From: Phycisphaerales bacterium
GTDB taxonomy: Bacteria > Planctomycetota > Phycisphaerae > Sedimentisphaerales > Anaerobacaceae
Direction of reading: 5' to 3'
Assembly: GCA_003141275.1 (NCBI GenBank)
Contig: PLLM01000073.1
Coordinates: forward strand, 1 to 58,473
DNA: 58,473 nt
Positions 1 through 9,812 of this stretch are shown here, in pieces. The first letter of the stretch is position 1. The number at the start of each line of letters is the position of its first letter. Both the position numbers and the translations under genes were made by a program. Under the pieces are notes generated by a model. That model made no database searches. It had not been told where the DNA came from and worked only from the letters and a program-made list of their open reading frames with translations.

Positions 1-2
1 GA

Positions 3-896
3 AATCTTGAAAATCTCGCCGGCCTTGAAAATCACCCGAACCATAAATTCGTAAAGGGCGACATCTGCGACGCCAAACTGATTGAGCGCATCATCGACGA
101 GTTCAAGATTGATTCTATTATAAACTTTGCCGCGGAAAGCCACGTTGACCGTTCAATTTCCGAGCCGAAAATTTTTATCGAAACCAACGTTACGGGGACA
201 TTGACACTTCTTGAGGCGGCAAGAGACCGGAAACTGCGGCGGTTTGTTCAGATTTCAACCGACGAGGTTTATGGCGCCCTTGGGCCTGAAGGTATGTTTA
301 CCGAGGATACACCGCTTAGCCCCAACTCGCCGTATTCGGCCAGCAAGGCCTCCGCCGACCTTCTTGTCCGCGCATTCGGACACACTTTCGGCGTGCAATA
401 CAACATTACCCGCTGCTCGAATAATTACGGCCAGTATCAATTCCCTGAAAAACTAATCCCGCTGATGATTAACAACGCCCTGAATGACAAGCAATTGCCG
501 GTTTACGGCGACGGGATGCAAATTCGCGACTGGCTCTATGTTTACGACCATTGCACCGCTGTCTGGAAGGTCCTCACCGAGGCGGCGCCGGGCGAAATAT
601 ACAATATCGGCGGCTGCAACGAGAAAACCAACATCGACGTTGTCCGGCTGATTATCGGTCGCTTAGGCAAACCGGAATCACTCATCAAACACGTTACCGA
701 CCGGCCGGGCCACGACAGACGATACGCTATCGACGCCTCGAAGATAATCAGCAAATTGAAATGGCGGCCCTCGGTATCTTTCGAGCAGGGGATTGCCAAG
801 ACGATTGACTGGTACCTGGCAAACCGCAAATGGCTGGCCAACGTGGTCTCGGGCGATTACCAGAAGTACTACGAATCAATGTATAAGAATCGGTAG
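3..896 (+). CDS. rfbB: dTDP-glucose 4,6-dehydratase (5' end outside window)
   Basis: Frame 3 is open from the window edge (NLENLAGLENHPNHKFVKGDICD...); NFAAESHVDRSI, STDEVYG and YSASKASAD motifs of extended SDR dTDP-glucose dehydratases. Supplied ORF starts at an internal codon. Confidence 0.92.
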   Translation, partial: NLENLAGLENHPNHKFVKGDICDAKLIERIIDEFKIDSIINFAAESHVDRSISEPKIFIETNVTGTLTLLEAARDRKLRRFVQISTDEVYGALGPEGMFTEDTPLSPNSPYSASKASADLLVRAFGHTFGVQYNITRCSNNYGQYQFPEKLIPLMINNALNDKQLPVYGDGMQIRDWLYVYDHCTAVWKVLTEAAPGEIYNIGGCNEKTNIDVVRLIIGRLGKPESLIKHVTDRPGHDRRYAIDASKIISKLKWRPSVSFEQGIAKTIDWYLANRKWLANVVSGDYQKYYESMYKNR

Positions 897-969
897 AGGG
901 AGATACAAACTGATGAGACCCCGGATTACTGGCAATCGATAAAAAGATACCGTTGGCAGGACTATAACA

Positions 970-1980
970 ATGCCGGTCGTTAGCATAATTATCGCAACTT
1001 ATAATCGAAGTAAATTACTCAAAGAGTGCATCAATTGCCTTTTGGCGCAGACGTATCGTAACATAGGGATAATAGTGGTAGATGACGGCTCAACCAATGA
1101 TACACAGGCAATCATTAAAGAAATCGCCCAAAAGCACAATAACATAAGGTATTATCAGAGACCTCACCTTGGCGCTTCGGCGGCAAGAAACTTCGGATTG
1201 GCAAAAGCCACCGGCGAATTTATCGGTTTTTTTGACAGCGATGACCTTTGGCCCGCCAATTATATCGAGACAATGGTAAAAAGTTTGCAGGCAACTCCTG
1301 ATTTTGACGCAGCGTATTCGGATATAATGCAAATGGTTGACGGAAAAATCAGCGGCAGATATATAACCATGGAGAAGCCGCCAACAGGCCACATTACGGC
1401 CGATCTGTTTTTTCGTGAAAGGCCGTTTAACCTGCCGTCTTCGACGATATTCAGAAAGAACGCTTTCAGCGGCATTTTTTGGGAGGAAAAAACAGGGAAT
1501 TGTGACGACCTCGACGTCTTCCTGCGTATTTCGACCAAGTCGAAATTTATGTATGTCCCTGACGTTTATATGATGTACCGCAAAACCAAAGACAGCATAA
1601 CCGCTAAAGCAGGAAAAAAATTATTTACATACCATATGTACGTTATGGAGCGGTTCTATTCCCACCTTGGTGGCGATTCGTTTGTGCCGAGAAAATTAGC
1701 TCTGCGCAAAATAAGTCATCTGTACCGCAGCTTGGCTTTGAAACATTACAGGGCGGGAAACAGAAAAGCGTCTATAGCCCTGCTGAAAAAAGCATTGTAT
1801 TACCTGCCGCTTGATTTGCGCCTTTATGTTAACCTGTTTCGGGCATTTCTGCTGAATCCATTTAATGACAAAATGCCCGACTGGCAGATGCCGCCGGCCC
1901 TGCCAGTCAAACCAGAACTGTGCTGTCAAGGAAATATAGAGTGCCCCGCTACCGTGAAGGTTCAATATATTCCTTCATAA
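970..1980 (+). CDS. Family 2 glycosyltransferase
   Basis: VSIIIATYNRSKLLKECI, VDDGSTNDT, GFFDSDDLW motifs of GT-A/GT2 enzymes. Confidence 0.9.
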   Translation: MPVVSIIIATYNRSKLLKECINCLLAQTYRNIGIIVVDDGSTNDTQAIIKEIAQKHNNIRYYQRPHLGASAARNFGLAKATGEFIGFFDSDDLWPANYIETMVKSLQATPDFDAAYSDIMQMVDGKISGRYITMEKPPTGHITADLFFRERPFNLPSSTIFRKNAFSGIFWEEKTGNCDDLDVFLRISTKSKFMYVPDVYMMYRKTKDSITAKAGKKLFTYHMYVMERFYSHLGGDSFVPRKLALRKISHLYRSLALKHYRAGNRKASIALLKKALYYLPLDLRLYVNLFRAFLLNPFNDKMPDWQMPPALPVKPELCCQGNIECPATVKVQYIPS

Positions 1981-3187
1981 TGAAATTCCATATCCTCTCG
2001 GATGATTTGCCGTCTTTGTATTTGAAAGCAAGTTTTATTATCTCTTCCCGTTTCGCAACAAATTCGTCCGTCCGACCAACAGCATAATTTGTGAGCGCCT
2101 CATGAAGCTGGTCCTGCGAATAGCATATCGGGCCGGGAGCCATTGATTTGTAATCGAACAGAAGGCCTTCCTGCGACTCCATATATTTTTCGTAATTATA
2201 AGGAAAAAATATTATCGGTCTATCGAGCAATAAGTAGTCCATATACATAGATGAATAATCGGTTACGAGAATATCCGTTGTTTTCAAGAGTGGCTGGATG
2301 TCTTTGACGCTGTCGTAATAGATGATGTTCTCGAACAGACCGAATTCTTTGGCACAACGCACAGACGGATGGAATTTAAAGACAAATAAAATTTTATGTT
2401 GTTGCGCAAAATCAGAAAGATTCCCCAGGTTTAAAAAGCCGCTTTTAATCGCGTTTCCCATCGGGTCGTCCCACGTTGGCGCGTAAAGGACGCTCTTGAA
2501 GCCGTTTTTTTGAAATTCACTTATCTTTTGAAGCGATTGGGTATCTGCTTCAAGCAAATCCAGGCCGTTGAGCTGCTCTTTGAAGAATATATCGTTTCTC
2601 GGATAACCGGATTCTATAAAGCTTCTCGCTCTCATGGCCTTTGAAAAAATGTTCTTGGTGAAATACTCAGAAGTAGAGATGAACAAATCATAAATGTGGT
2701 TCTTGCCTCGTATTGCGTTGCTGAATCTTCCCGGCAAAGAGCTGCGGCTTTTTGCTGCAGCAGGCACCAGCACGCCTATCCTCTTAAGAGGTATGCCATG
2801 CCACAATTGAATTTTTTTTGCCCTGAATGAAAGGTGATACTTGAACTTTTTACGCCACGGCGTGCTGCACGAAATAACAACGCTGGAACGAATAAGCGCT
2901 AATATTGAACTCGGCGTCGGATAAAGCAGGGCCGGCAAATTGTGCTGCTTCAGCATATCGTAAACCGATTTGTTTTCCGTAAAAAAATAATACTCGACGT
3001 TGTTCTGTTTGAGGCCGTGCAGATATAAATAGAGATACTTCACGTTGTCGAAAAACAGCCCATTGTTTTTGCCTATAAATAAAACCAGATTTTTTTTCAA
3101 TGGGAACAGATAAGACAGGGGGACAATAAACCCCCATCCAATTATTAGTATTCTAAGAGTTTTGAAAGCGCGACTAATTATTTTCAT
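1949..3187 (-). CDS. CDP-glycerol glycerophosphotransferase-like (TagB/TagF family)
   Basis: LWHGIPLKRIG, YAPTWDD, TDYSSMYMDYLLLDRPIIFFPYNYEKY motifs of the family. Confidence 0.88.
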   Translation of the reverse strand: MKIISRAFKTLRILIIGWGFIVPLSYLFPLKKNLVLFIGKNNGLFFDNVKYLYLYLHGLKQNNVEYYFFTENKSVYDMLKQHNLPALLYPTPSSILALIRSSVVISCSTPWRKKFKYHLSFRAKKIQLWHGIPLKRIGVLVPAAAKSRSSLPGRFSNAIRGKNHIYDLFISTSEYFTKNIFSKAMRARSFIESGYPRNDIFFKEQLNGLDLLEADTQSLQKISEFQKNGFKSVLYAPTWDDPMGNAIKSGFLNLGNLSDFAQQHKILFVFKFHPSVRCAKEFGLFENIIYYDSVKDIQPLLKTTDILVTDYSSMYMDYLLLDRPIIFFPYNYEKYMESQEGLLFDYKSMAPGPICYSQDQLHEALTNYAVGRTDEFVAKREEIIKLAFKYKDGKSSERIWNFIMKEYIEPSR

Positions 3188-3894
3188 TGCTGGCTGGCTG
3201 TCTCATTGTGAGTAAACAGATGATTCCTTACCGCCTTCAGGTCTTCCTCAAAATCTATCTCGTTGCAGTAGAACGGACCTACGTCTATCGGTTTTAAGCA
3301 TATCTTTTTCGAAACTGTGAGGTTTTCCAGCGCTTTTTCAAAGTAATCCTGATTGTCCACTCTTTCCAGTTCATTGCGAAAAATATCGAGGTCTTTCTTC
3401 AATATAACATTAACGCCAAGGCATTCGCCTTGTGGCTCCGCAACATTTTTGGAAATATGGCAAATAAATTCATCTTCATTGAGGTCGTATTTGACTTCTT
3501 CGGAACCGCATCTTTTTCGGTCAACAAGACAGCAGGAAAATCCTGTATTGAGCAACAAATTGGGGGCATCCGTGTCAAAATAAACATCACCGTTAAGCCA
3601 CATTACATCATCGTTAACTTGTCGCAGCGCCAACAACAAGCTTTTGCTTGTGTTTGTCTGCGCAAAAGCGTCGTTATAGACAAATGAAAGCTGGGTAAAT
3701 TTTTCCATTATCATTTCTTTTTTGTAACCGACAACAACGATTATATTCTTTACGCCAACTATTTTTGACAGACGTTCAATCTGGAAATCCATTATGGTCT
3801 TTCCATCGACCAAATTTGTTAATGGCTTGGGAATTGAACCGCCTAACCTCTTCCCCATTCCCGCGGCCAGTATAATCGCGTGTACTTTGCTCAT
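3184..3894 (-). CDS. Nucleotidyltransferase, LicC-like (phosphocholine/sugar cytidylyltransferase type)
   Basis: MSKVHAIILAAGMGKRLGGSIPKPL N-terminal NTP-transferase signature; ORF open to 3936 but MSKVHA at 3894 is the likely start; 4-bp overlap with the downstream gene. Confidence 0.82.
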   Translation of the reverse strand: MSKVHAIILAAGMGKRLGGSIPKPLTNLVDGKTIMDFQIERLSKIVGVKNIIVVVGYKKEMIMEKFTQLSFVYNDAFAQTNTSKSLLLALRQVNDDVMWLNGDVYFDTDAPNLLLNTGFSCCLVDRKRCGSEEVKYDLNEDEFICHISKNVAEPQGECLGVNVILKKDLDIFRNELERVDNQDYFEKALENLTVSKKICLKPIDVGPFYCNEIDFEEDLKAVRNHLFTHNETASQQ

Positions 3895-4006
3895 TTGAAA
3901 TCGCCCATCGTATAATTTACTAAACCGACTTTTCAAAATATAAGACAGATGTTAAAGACGGCTGCTTTAAATTTCTTAGGTATCAGCTTTGACTGATACG
4001 CCGTTT

Positions 4007-4570
4007 TTATCCGTATTTTTCACTCTTATCAAGCTTGTCATATTCCTCTTTGTCACGGTATCCTAAGATACGCCATTTCTGGTTGCCGACAATACACAGA
4101 GGGGGAACCTCGCCGGAAACGACGGCACCCATACCAATTATGGCACCATCGCCTATTGTTGTCCCTGGCGCGACACATACGTTCATTCCAATCCAGACGT
4201 TTCGACCAATGACCACCGGTTTGAGCTCAAAGTCATCGTCGTATGGAAGACAAGTTCCACTGTAACGATGGTTGGCTGTGTAGAGAGTAAAATTCCTGCT
4301 TATGTGACAATTGTCGCCTATCCGCAGTCCGCCTTTGCCTTGTATCCAGGCATTATCGCCTATGTGCACGTTATTGCCTATCGCTACATTTTGCGGCGAG
4401 CGAATTACTGTTCGGCCGTTAAAACTAACCCCCTGGCCGCAGGCAGCAAGTTTCGACATCAATCTGCGATTACCCTCCAATTCCGCACGCTTTTGAAACC
4501 AGCGGATGATTCGCCACAGCCGGTAAACACAGGAATCGAAAAGGAACAATCTTCGAAAAGATTTCTTCAT
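4007..4570 (-). CDS. Hexapeptide-repeat O-acyltransferase (WbbJ-like)
   Basis: Left-handed beta-helix repeats (VAIGNNVHIGDNAWIQGKGGLRIGDNCHIS; VVIGRNVWIGMNVCVAPGTTIGDGAIIGMGAVV). Confidence 0.88.
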   Translation of the reverse strand: MKKSFRRLFLFDSCVYRLWRIIRWFQKRAELEGNRRLMSKLAACGQGVSFNGRTVIRSPQNVAIGNNVHIGDNAWIQGKGGLRIGDNCHISRNFTLYTANHRYSGTCLPYDDDFELKPVVIGRNVWIGMNVCVAPGTTIGDGAIIGMGAVVSGEVPPLCIVGNQKWRILGYRDKEEYDKLDKSEKYG

Positions 4571-4766
4571 ACTAATCGTAATTGTACTTTCCCGGAAGCA
4601 CGATAAACGCCTATATATCCACTTTAGCTGAATCCTAAGTTCCGGATTTTAACATAAGGTCTGTATGGGTTCAATCCTTGCACTTGATTATCACAGGATT
4701 TCTCTTTAGTATTCTTAAAATAACCTCTGCTGCTTATCCGTGTTTTATTGAACAAGGATTAGATTG

Positions 4767-5807
4767 ATGCCGAACGCCAGAAGAATATTTATGGTATCGG
4801 ACCTGCGGCTCGACGCGGTCCAGATGTTCAAGAATAACCCCATTAAGCTGGCCAAGGGGTTTATCCGCCTCGGGCACGATGTCCGCCAGTTCGGCTATTT
4901 CGAGACGGTCATGGGGTTAAGCCCTCTCAGAAACAGGGTTGTCGCCCGTCTGTTCGCCAAAAACAAGGCCGACGGATTGCTCATCGAAGCAATTAAAAAT
5001 TACAGGCCGGACATAATCTTCATAACTTTTGTTCGAGTATTCGACGCCGAAACCGTTGAGCGAATGAGACAGGCTGCGCCGAACGCAGTATTTATCGGGT
5101 TTGACGTTGATGCCTGGCCTCAGCTTCGCCCCGGAAGAATCGAAATCGCCAAAAAGCTCGATATCCTTATGGCGACTAACGACGGGCAATACCTGCGAAC
5201 CTACCGCGACGCCGGCGTACGAAAATGCGTCTTTATGCCGAACTCCTGCGACCCTGATACGGACCGTCGTTATGACGTTGAGGAAAAATGGAAAAAAGAT
5301 ATTCTCTGGACGGGCTTAGTCAGACACGACGTCAAACGATATCCCGGCGAACAAGTGCGTTATGAGATTGTCGACAAACTCGCAAAAATGCCCAACTGTG
5401 CCGTTTACGGCTGTTGCGGCCGGCCTAAAATCGGAGGTATGGATTATTTACACGCAATCAGCGGCGCTAAAATAGGCCTGAGCATAAACGGCGATAATGA
5501 CGTCCGGCTGTATCACTCCAACCGGCTGACGCATTACCTCGCCTGCGGCACTTGTGTCCTCGCCAAAAAAGTCCCCGATAGCGACCTGCTTTTCAAAGAC
5601 AAGCTGCACCTGCGGTATTTTGAAACCGCTGAAGAATTTTTCGAATTGGCGGATTGGTATCTGAAACACGAGGATGAGAGGAAAAAAATCGCCGATGCCG
5701 GAATGAAATGGGCGCACGAGCAGTACAACAGCGTCAAAATCGCCGGGTATATTCTGGATTTGGTCGAAAAAGGAACTTATAATGCACCGTGGGCTAAAAA
5801 TCCGTAA
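4767..5807 (+). CDS. CgeB-like glycosyltransferase family protein
   Basis: Overall layout and NGDNDVRLYHSNRLTHYLACGTCVLAK-type motif of CgeB/GT1-like proteins; ATG at 4767. Confidence 0.75.
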   Translation: MPNARRIFMVSDLRLDAVQMFKNNPIKLAKGFIRLGHDVRQFGYFETVMGLSPLRNRVVARLFAKNKADGLLIEAIKNYRPDIIFITFVRVFDAETVERMRQAAPNAVFIGFDVDAWPQLRPGRIEIAKKLDILMATNDGQYLRTYRDAGVRKCVFMPNSCDPDTDRRYDVEEKWKKDILWTGLVRHDVKRYPGEQVRYEIVDKLAKMPNCAVYGCCGRPKIGGMDYLHAISGAKIGLSINGDNDVRLYHSNRLTHYLACGTCVLAKKVPDSDLLFKDKLHLRYFETAEEFFELADWYLKHEDERKKIADAGMKWAHEQYNSVKIAGYILDLVEKGTYNAPWAKNP

Positions 5808-5841
5808 CGTATTAAGCAGGATTCAGGGACGAACTTGAAAT

Positions 5842-6489
5842 ATGATAGTTGACTACGCCAACTTTCATCAACGGGCCGACAGAACCAAGTATATTTTTGA
5901 AAAGTTTGAAAAATATCTCGGCGCGAATGTCCTGGACGTAGGATGCGACGAAGCGATACTGAAAACCCTGCTGACACCTGACATAAAGTACACCGGCATC
6001 GACGTGGCCGGCAAACCTGATATCGTGCTCAACCTCGAAAAGATTGAGCGGCTGCCTTTTGACGATTCCACCTTTGACTGTGTCATCTGTTCAGATGTCC
6101 TTGAGCATCTGGACAATCTCCATTTTATGTTTTCCGAGCTGATTCGGGTAACAAGGGGACACGTTATAGTGTCCTGGCCAAACGCCTGGATGGCCGCGAG
6201 AGTGCCCATGCGACGCGGCGAAGGGACGTTTAAGCACTATGGTCTCCCGCCTGAAAAAACCGCCGACCGCCACAAGTGGTTCTTTAATCTCACGGAGGCC
6301 GAAAACTTCGTTCGCTGCAACGTCGCGAAGAACGATGCTCTGGAGCTGGTCGAGGAGAGAATTACGGAGAAACCCCGGCCGGCCGTGTTGCGGGCGATGA
6401 GACGGTTAAGGTATCCGCAGCGGCGGCGATATTTCAACAGGTACGCACATACGCTGTGGACCGTGTTCAGGAAGAACGTTCGCGGCTAA
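5842..6489 (+). CDS. Class I SAM-dependent methyltransferase
   Basis: VLDVGCDEAILKTLL, FDCVICSDVLEHLDN motifs. Confidence 0.85.
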   Translation: MIVDYANFHQRADRTKYIFEKFEKYLGANVLDVGCDEAILKTLLTPDIKYTGIDVAGKPDIVLNLEKIERLPFDDSTFDCVICSDVLEHLDNLHFMFSELIRVTRGHVIVSWPNAWMAARVPMRRGEGTFKHYGLPPEKTADRHKWFFNLTEAENFVRCNVAKNDALELVEERITEKPRPAVLRAMRRLRYPQRRRYFNRYAHTLWTVFRKNVRG

Positions 6490-6574
6490 TTAGTTGTTGA
6501 GTGGGTCTGCTTGTCTCTGCGGTTTCCCGGTTTCTTCCTCTGCGTCTTACGGACATTGACCGACCGTGTGCCGG

Positions 6575-7411
6575 CTATTTACCTATAACGCATATTCCCA
6601 TCTCGTTTGCCAGAGCAAGCGTCTGGGGTTTATCGATGATTATCGTCTTGCCCGCTTCAACCACAAGGCACTTGGCGCCGTTTTTCGCAAGCGACTTTAT
6701 CGTATCCTGCCCCACGCAGGGGACATCAAACCGCATGTCCTTTTTCGCCTTGGCCGCCTTGAGAAGAGTCCAGCCGCCCGTTTTGCACAGCCGACCGGCC
6801 CGTTCAATCATATCCGCCGTGCCTTCAATCCCCTCAACCGCTATTACTTCCCGTTCTTTGACGGCGATTGCCTGACCTATGTCCATCTCCGCTATTTTTT
6901 TTACGATGGGCCAGCCGAATTCGATATCGTCGGCGAGCGATGCGCCCGGCCCCCGTCCGGTCATCGGCCCGTTTGCCGCCAGGTGCTCTTTGCAGTATTT
7001 CGTCGAATCTTCCAGGATTATTCCTCCGCTTGCCAGCTCATCCGCTAGGGCTGACAGCAGCGTTTCGTTCTGTTTGTTTTTTGCCCTGAGCCGCCAGTAC
7101 CATATTCTTACCGCCCGCCAATCGGGCAGATACCTCAGAATTCGCCACGGCGTAAAAATTCGCCCCTTCGCGACCCGCCCCACCATTACCGTGCTGGTTA
7201 CTCCGTGTTTTTTTAATTTGCGAATCCAGTTGCCGGGTCGCGCCAGCGGCACCGTATAAAAAACATCAACTTCATCCGCCAGCGCCTGCTCCGTGCTTCC
7301 TGCAAGGCCCACGCAAATAACTTTCGCCCCTGCCTGCCTTGCGCCTTGTGCTATCATAAAGGGAAGCTGGCCTTCGCCCGCAATCAATCCGACAACTTTG
7401 GCGCTATCCAT
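6575..7411 (-). CDS. lpxI: UDP-2,3-diacylglucosamine pyrophosphatase LpxI-like
   Basis: GLIAGEGQLPFMIAQGARQAGAKVICVGLAG N-terminus and LVVEAGKTIIIDKPQTLALANEMGICVIG C-terminus typical of LpxI; adjacent lpxD. Confidence 0.9.
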   Translation of the reverse strand: MDSAKVVGLIAGEGQLPFMIAQGARQAGAKVICVGLAGSTEQALADEVDVFYTVPLARPGNWIRKLKKHGVTSTVMVGRVAKGRIFTPWRILRYLPDWRAVRIWYWRLRAKNKQNETLLSALADELASGGIILEDSTKYCKEHLAANGPMTGRGPGASLADDIEFGWPIVKKIAEMDIGQAIAVKEREVIAVEGIEGTADMIERAGRLCKTGGWTLLKAAKAKKDMRFDVPCVGQDTIKSLAKNGAKCLVVEAGKTIIIDKPQTLALANEMGICVIGK

Positions 7412-7436
7412 ATTACTTCCGAACCGTGAAAAAATC

Positions 7437-8540
7437 CTATGGTTTATCGGAACTCTGCGAATCTTCGGGGATGGACGGCTTATCTTCTCCGCCGGATAAA
7501 AGCTGCTTCATCTGCCCCTGAAGTTCGCGGATGCTTTGTTTAATCTCGGGAAGATACTGAATCATACCGTAGGCACGCTTGCCCTGATTGGCGTCTATCG
7601 CCGGGGCGCCCAATATCACTTTGCCGTCCGCGACGTTGTTGATTACGCCCGCCTGCGCCCCGATTGCGACCTGGTTTCCTATGGCGATGTGCCCGACGAT
7701 GCCCGCCTGGCCCCCGACAATGCAGTGATGCCCCATCGTCGTCGAGCCGGCGATACCCACCTGCGCTACCAGCAGACAGTGCGCCCCGACCCTCGTCCCG
7801 TGCCCAATCGCAATCAAATCGCCCAGCTTGCTGCCCTGCCCGATAATTGTGTCGTTCAGCGTTCCGCGCTCAATCCCGCAGCAGGCGCCTATCTCAACAT
7901 CATCTTCTATTATAACGCTGCCGATTTGCGGTATCTTGTGGTGAACTCCGTTATGCGTGGCAAAACCGAAACCGTCTTCGCCGATTGCGGCATTGGAGTT
8001 GATAATCACGCGGCTGCCTATTTTGCAGCCCTCATAAATCACCACGTTAGGGTACAAGAGGCAGTCATTGCCTATCTGAACGTTCTCCCCAATGAACGTG
8101 CAGGGATAGATTACGCAACCGTCGCCGATTTTTGCGCCGTCAGAGATTGTAACGAAATCGTGGATTTGGCAGCCAGCGCCGACCTTGGCGCTGTCGGAAA
8201 TAATAGCGCGAGGACTAATGCCGACTTTCTTGTGCTTGCGGTGCCCGTGCAGCAGCACCATAATCTGCATAAAGGCGTAATACGGGTCATCCGCAACCAG
8301 CAGAGGAGTTGAGGCCGTAACAGTATCCTTGCCCACAATCACTGCGCTGGCTTTGGTTGTCAGCAGTTGCTTTTCGTATTTATCGTTGCTCAGAAAACTT
8401 ATATCACCTGTGCCGGCCCTGCCTAATGTTGCCGCGGCGCTAATCTTGACGTTTGCGTCGCCGAGGACCCGCCCGCCAACATACTGAGCCAGTTCGCCTA
8501 AGGTCTTGGTTACCATAAAACCACCTTTTCGGAAAGTCAT
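7437..8540 (-). CDS. lpxD: UDP-3-O-acylglucosamine N-acyltransferase
   Basis: LpxD N-domain (LGELAQYVGGRVLGDANVKISAAATLGRAGTGDISFLSNDKYEKQL) plus hexapeptide repeats with GEDGFGFA. Confidence 0.95.
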   Translation of the reverse strand: MTFRKGGFMVTKTLGELAQYVGGRVLGDANVKISAAATLGRAGTGDISFLSNDKYEKQLLTTKASAVIVGKDTVTASTPLLVADDPYYAFMQIMVLLHGHRKHKKVGISPRAIISDSAKVGAGCQIHDFVTISDGAKIGDGCVIYPCTFIGENVQIGNDCLLYPNVVIYEGCKIGSRVIINSNAAIGEDGFGFATHNGVHHKIPQIGSVIIEDDVEIGACCGIERGTLNDTIIGQGSKLGDLIAIGHGTRVGAHCLLVAQVGIAGSTTMGHHCIVGGQAGIVGHIAIGNQVAIGAQAGVINNVADGKVILGAPAIDANQGKRAYGMIQYLPEIKQSIRELQGQMKQLLSGGEDKPSIPEDSQSSDKP

Positions 8541-8633
8541 TGCTTGTTTGCGGCCTATTCTGCCAAGGCCGGAGGTATTATAGCAGATACATCACGGCGG
8601 TCAACATTCGCTGCCAATCCGTGAAACAACCAA

Positions 8634-9686
8634 TTATGCCAGCAACGCCGCCGCCGCTTTTTTTTGCAGGTTTTCCGAGATTGCCCCGGCAAAATCCGTC
8701 TCGTTGCTCCGCAGGATTGTTACGGCAGGTCCAAGAGGACCATAAATGGCCGGCTCCGTGGGGCCGAATACCACAACCGTTCGGATGCCCACTGCCGCCG
8801 CCAGATGAGTTATTCCGCTGTCGTTGCCGATATAACCCCACGAACAACCAAGAACGCCGAGCACCTCAGCCAAAGACAGGTTTGTCAGCAGTTTTCCGGC
8901 AGCCCTGATTTGGGCGATGGCCGGTTCGCTGAACCTTTCCGCCTCGGCAGGCCCAAACAGAAACACCACCTCTGCCCCCTCTTTTGCGAGCATCCGCGCC
9001 ACCGCAAGAAAATTATCCAGCCGCCAGCACTTATGCGCCCCGCCACTGCCGGGATGAATAACGACGGGCTTGCGTGTGGGCATAATACCCTTTTCAGCCA
9101 ATATTTCTTTGCCTCTGAGAATATCCGCCTGTGTCGGTCTTATCAGGGGCATACCGACCGCTGAATTGTGCTCCTGAGACAACAATTGGCTTTGTTCAAC
9201 AAATTGCTTCCTGTAAAAATCGCTGATGTGAATGTTGTGCTTATCCGCTGGTTTCATCGCCAGCGTCATCACTTCCGCGCTGTGGCTGCAATTGACCGTG
9301 AAAATCAGGTTCTTCTCGAAATGGCTGTCCGGCTCGCCGAGAAAGCTGGCAATCCATGAATAACCCGCAAACGCCATAATCAATGGGTCGCCATCGGCAA
9401 CCTCAAAATCTCCTTCGCCCGCGAACAGCCGATGCAAACTCATCGAATCCAATGACCTGACCGCATCGACACAGCTTCTGCCCGGCAGTATCCCCAAGTA
9501 TTCCGTATGGCCGATTATATCGACCCCGCCGGGGCAAACCGTCTCTTTCATCATTTCCGCCAAAGGCAGCGTCAAAATGCAATCGCCTATCGCCCCCGGC
9601 TGCAAAATCGCCCCTCGCGTGCCCCGCTGCGCCGCAATCGCCAGCATTTCCCGCAGCTTGTCTATGATATTGCTTCTTCCACTCAT
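8634..9686 (-). CDS. Glycosyltransferase family 9 (heptosyltransferase-like)
   Basis: IHPGSGGAHKCW, GNDSGITHLAAAVGIRTVVVFGPTEP motifs. Confidence 0.88.
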   Translation of the reverse strand: MSGRSNIIDKLREMLAIAAQRGTRGAILQPGAIGDCILTLPLAEMMKETVCPGGVDIIGHTEYLGILPGRSCVDAVRSLDSMSLHRLFAGEGDFEVADGDPLIMAFAGYSWIASFLGEPDSHFEKNLIFTVNCSHSAEVMTLAMKPADKHNIHISDFYRKQFVEQSQLLSQEHNSAVGMPLIRPTQADILRGKEILAEKGIMPTRKPVVIHPGSGGAHKCWRLDNFLAVARMLAKEGAEVVFLFGPAEAERFSEPAIAQIRAAGKLLTNLSLAEVLGVLGCSWGYIGNDSGITHLAAAVGIRTVVVFGPTEPAIYGPLGPAVTILRSNETDFAGAISENLQKKAAAALLA

Positions 9687-9812
9687 CTTGATTCTACGTA
9701 ATATATCCTATCGAGGGGCCTGGCAACAAGAACGCAGGGGCTTTTATTGAGCAAGATGTGATTTTGAGGTATAATTGTGAGGTTTTGCACGTTAGTGGAA
9801 AATCAGGCAAAG

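Noticed and set aside
3975-4015. Hairpin GTATCAG-CTTTGA-CTGATAC between two minus-strand genes as terminator
   Set aside because: Weak 7-bp stem without a clear T-tract on the transcribed strand.
7536-8312. 258-aa plus-strand ORF
   Set aside because: Antisense shadow of lpxD, produced by hexapeptide codon periodicity.
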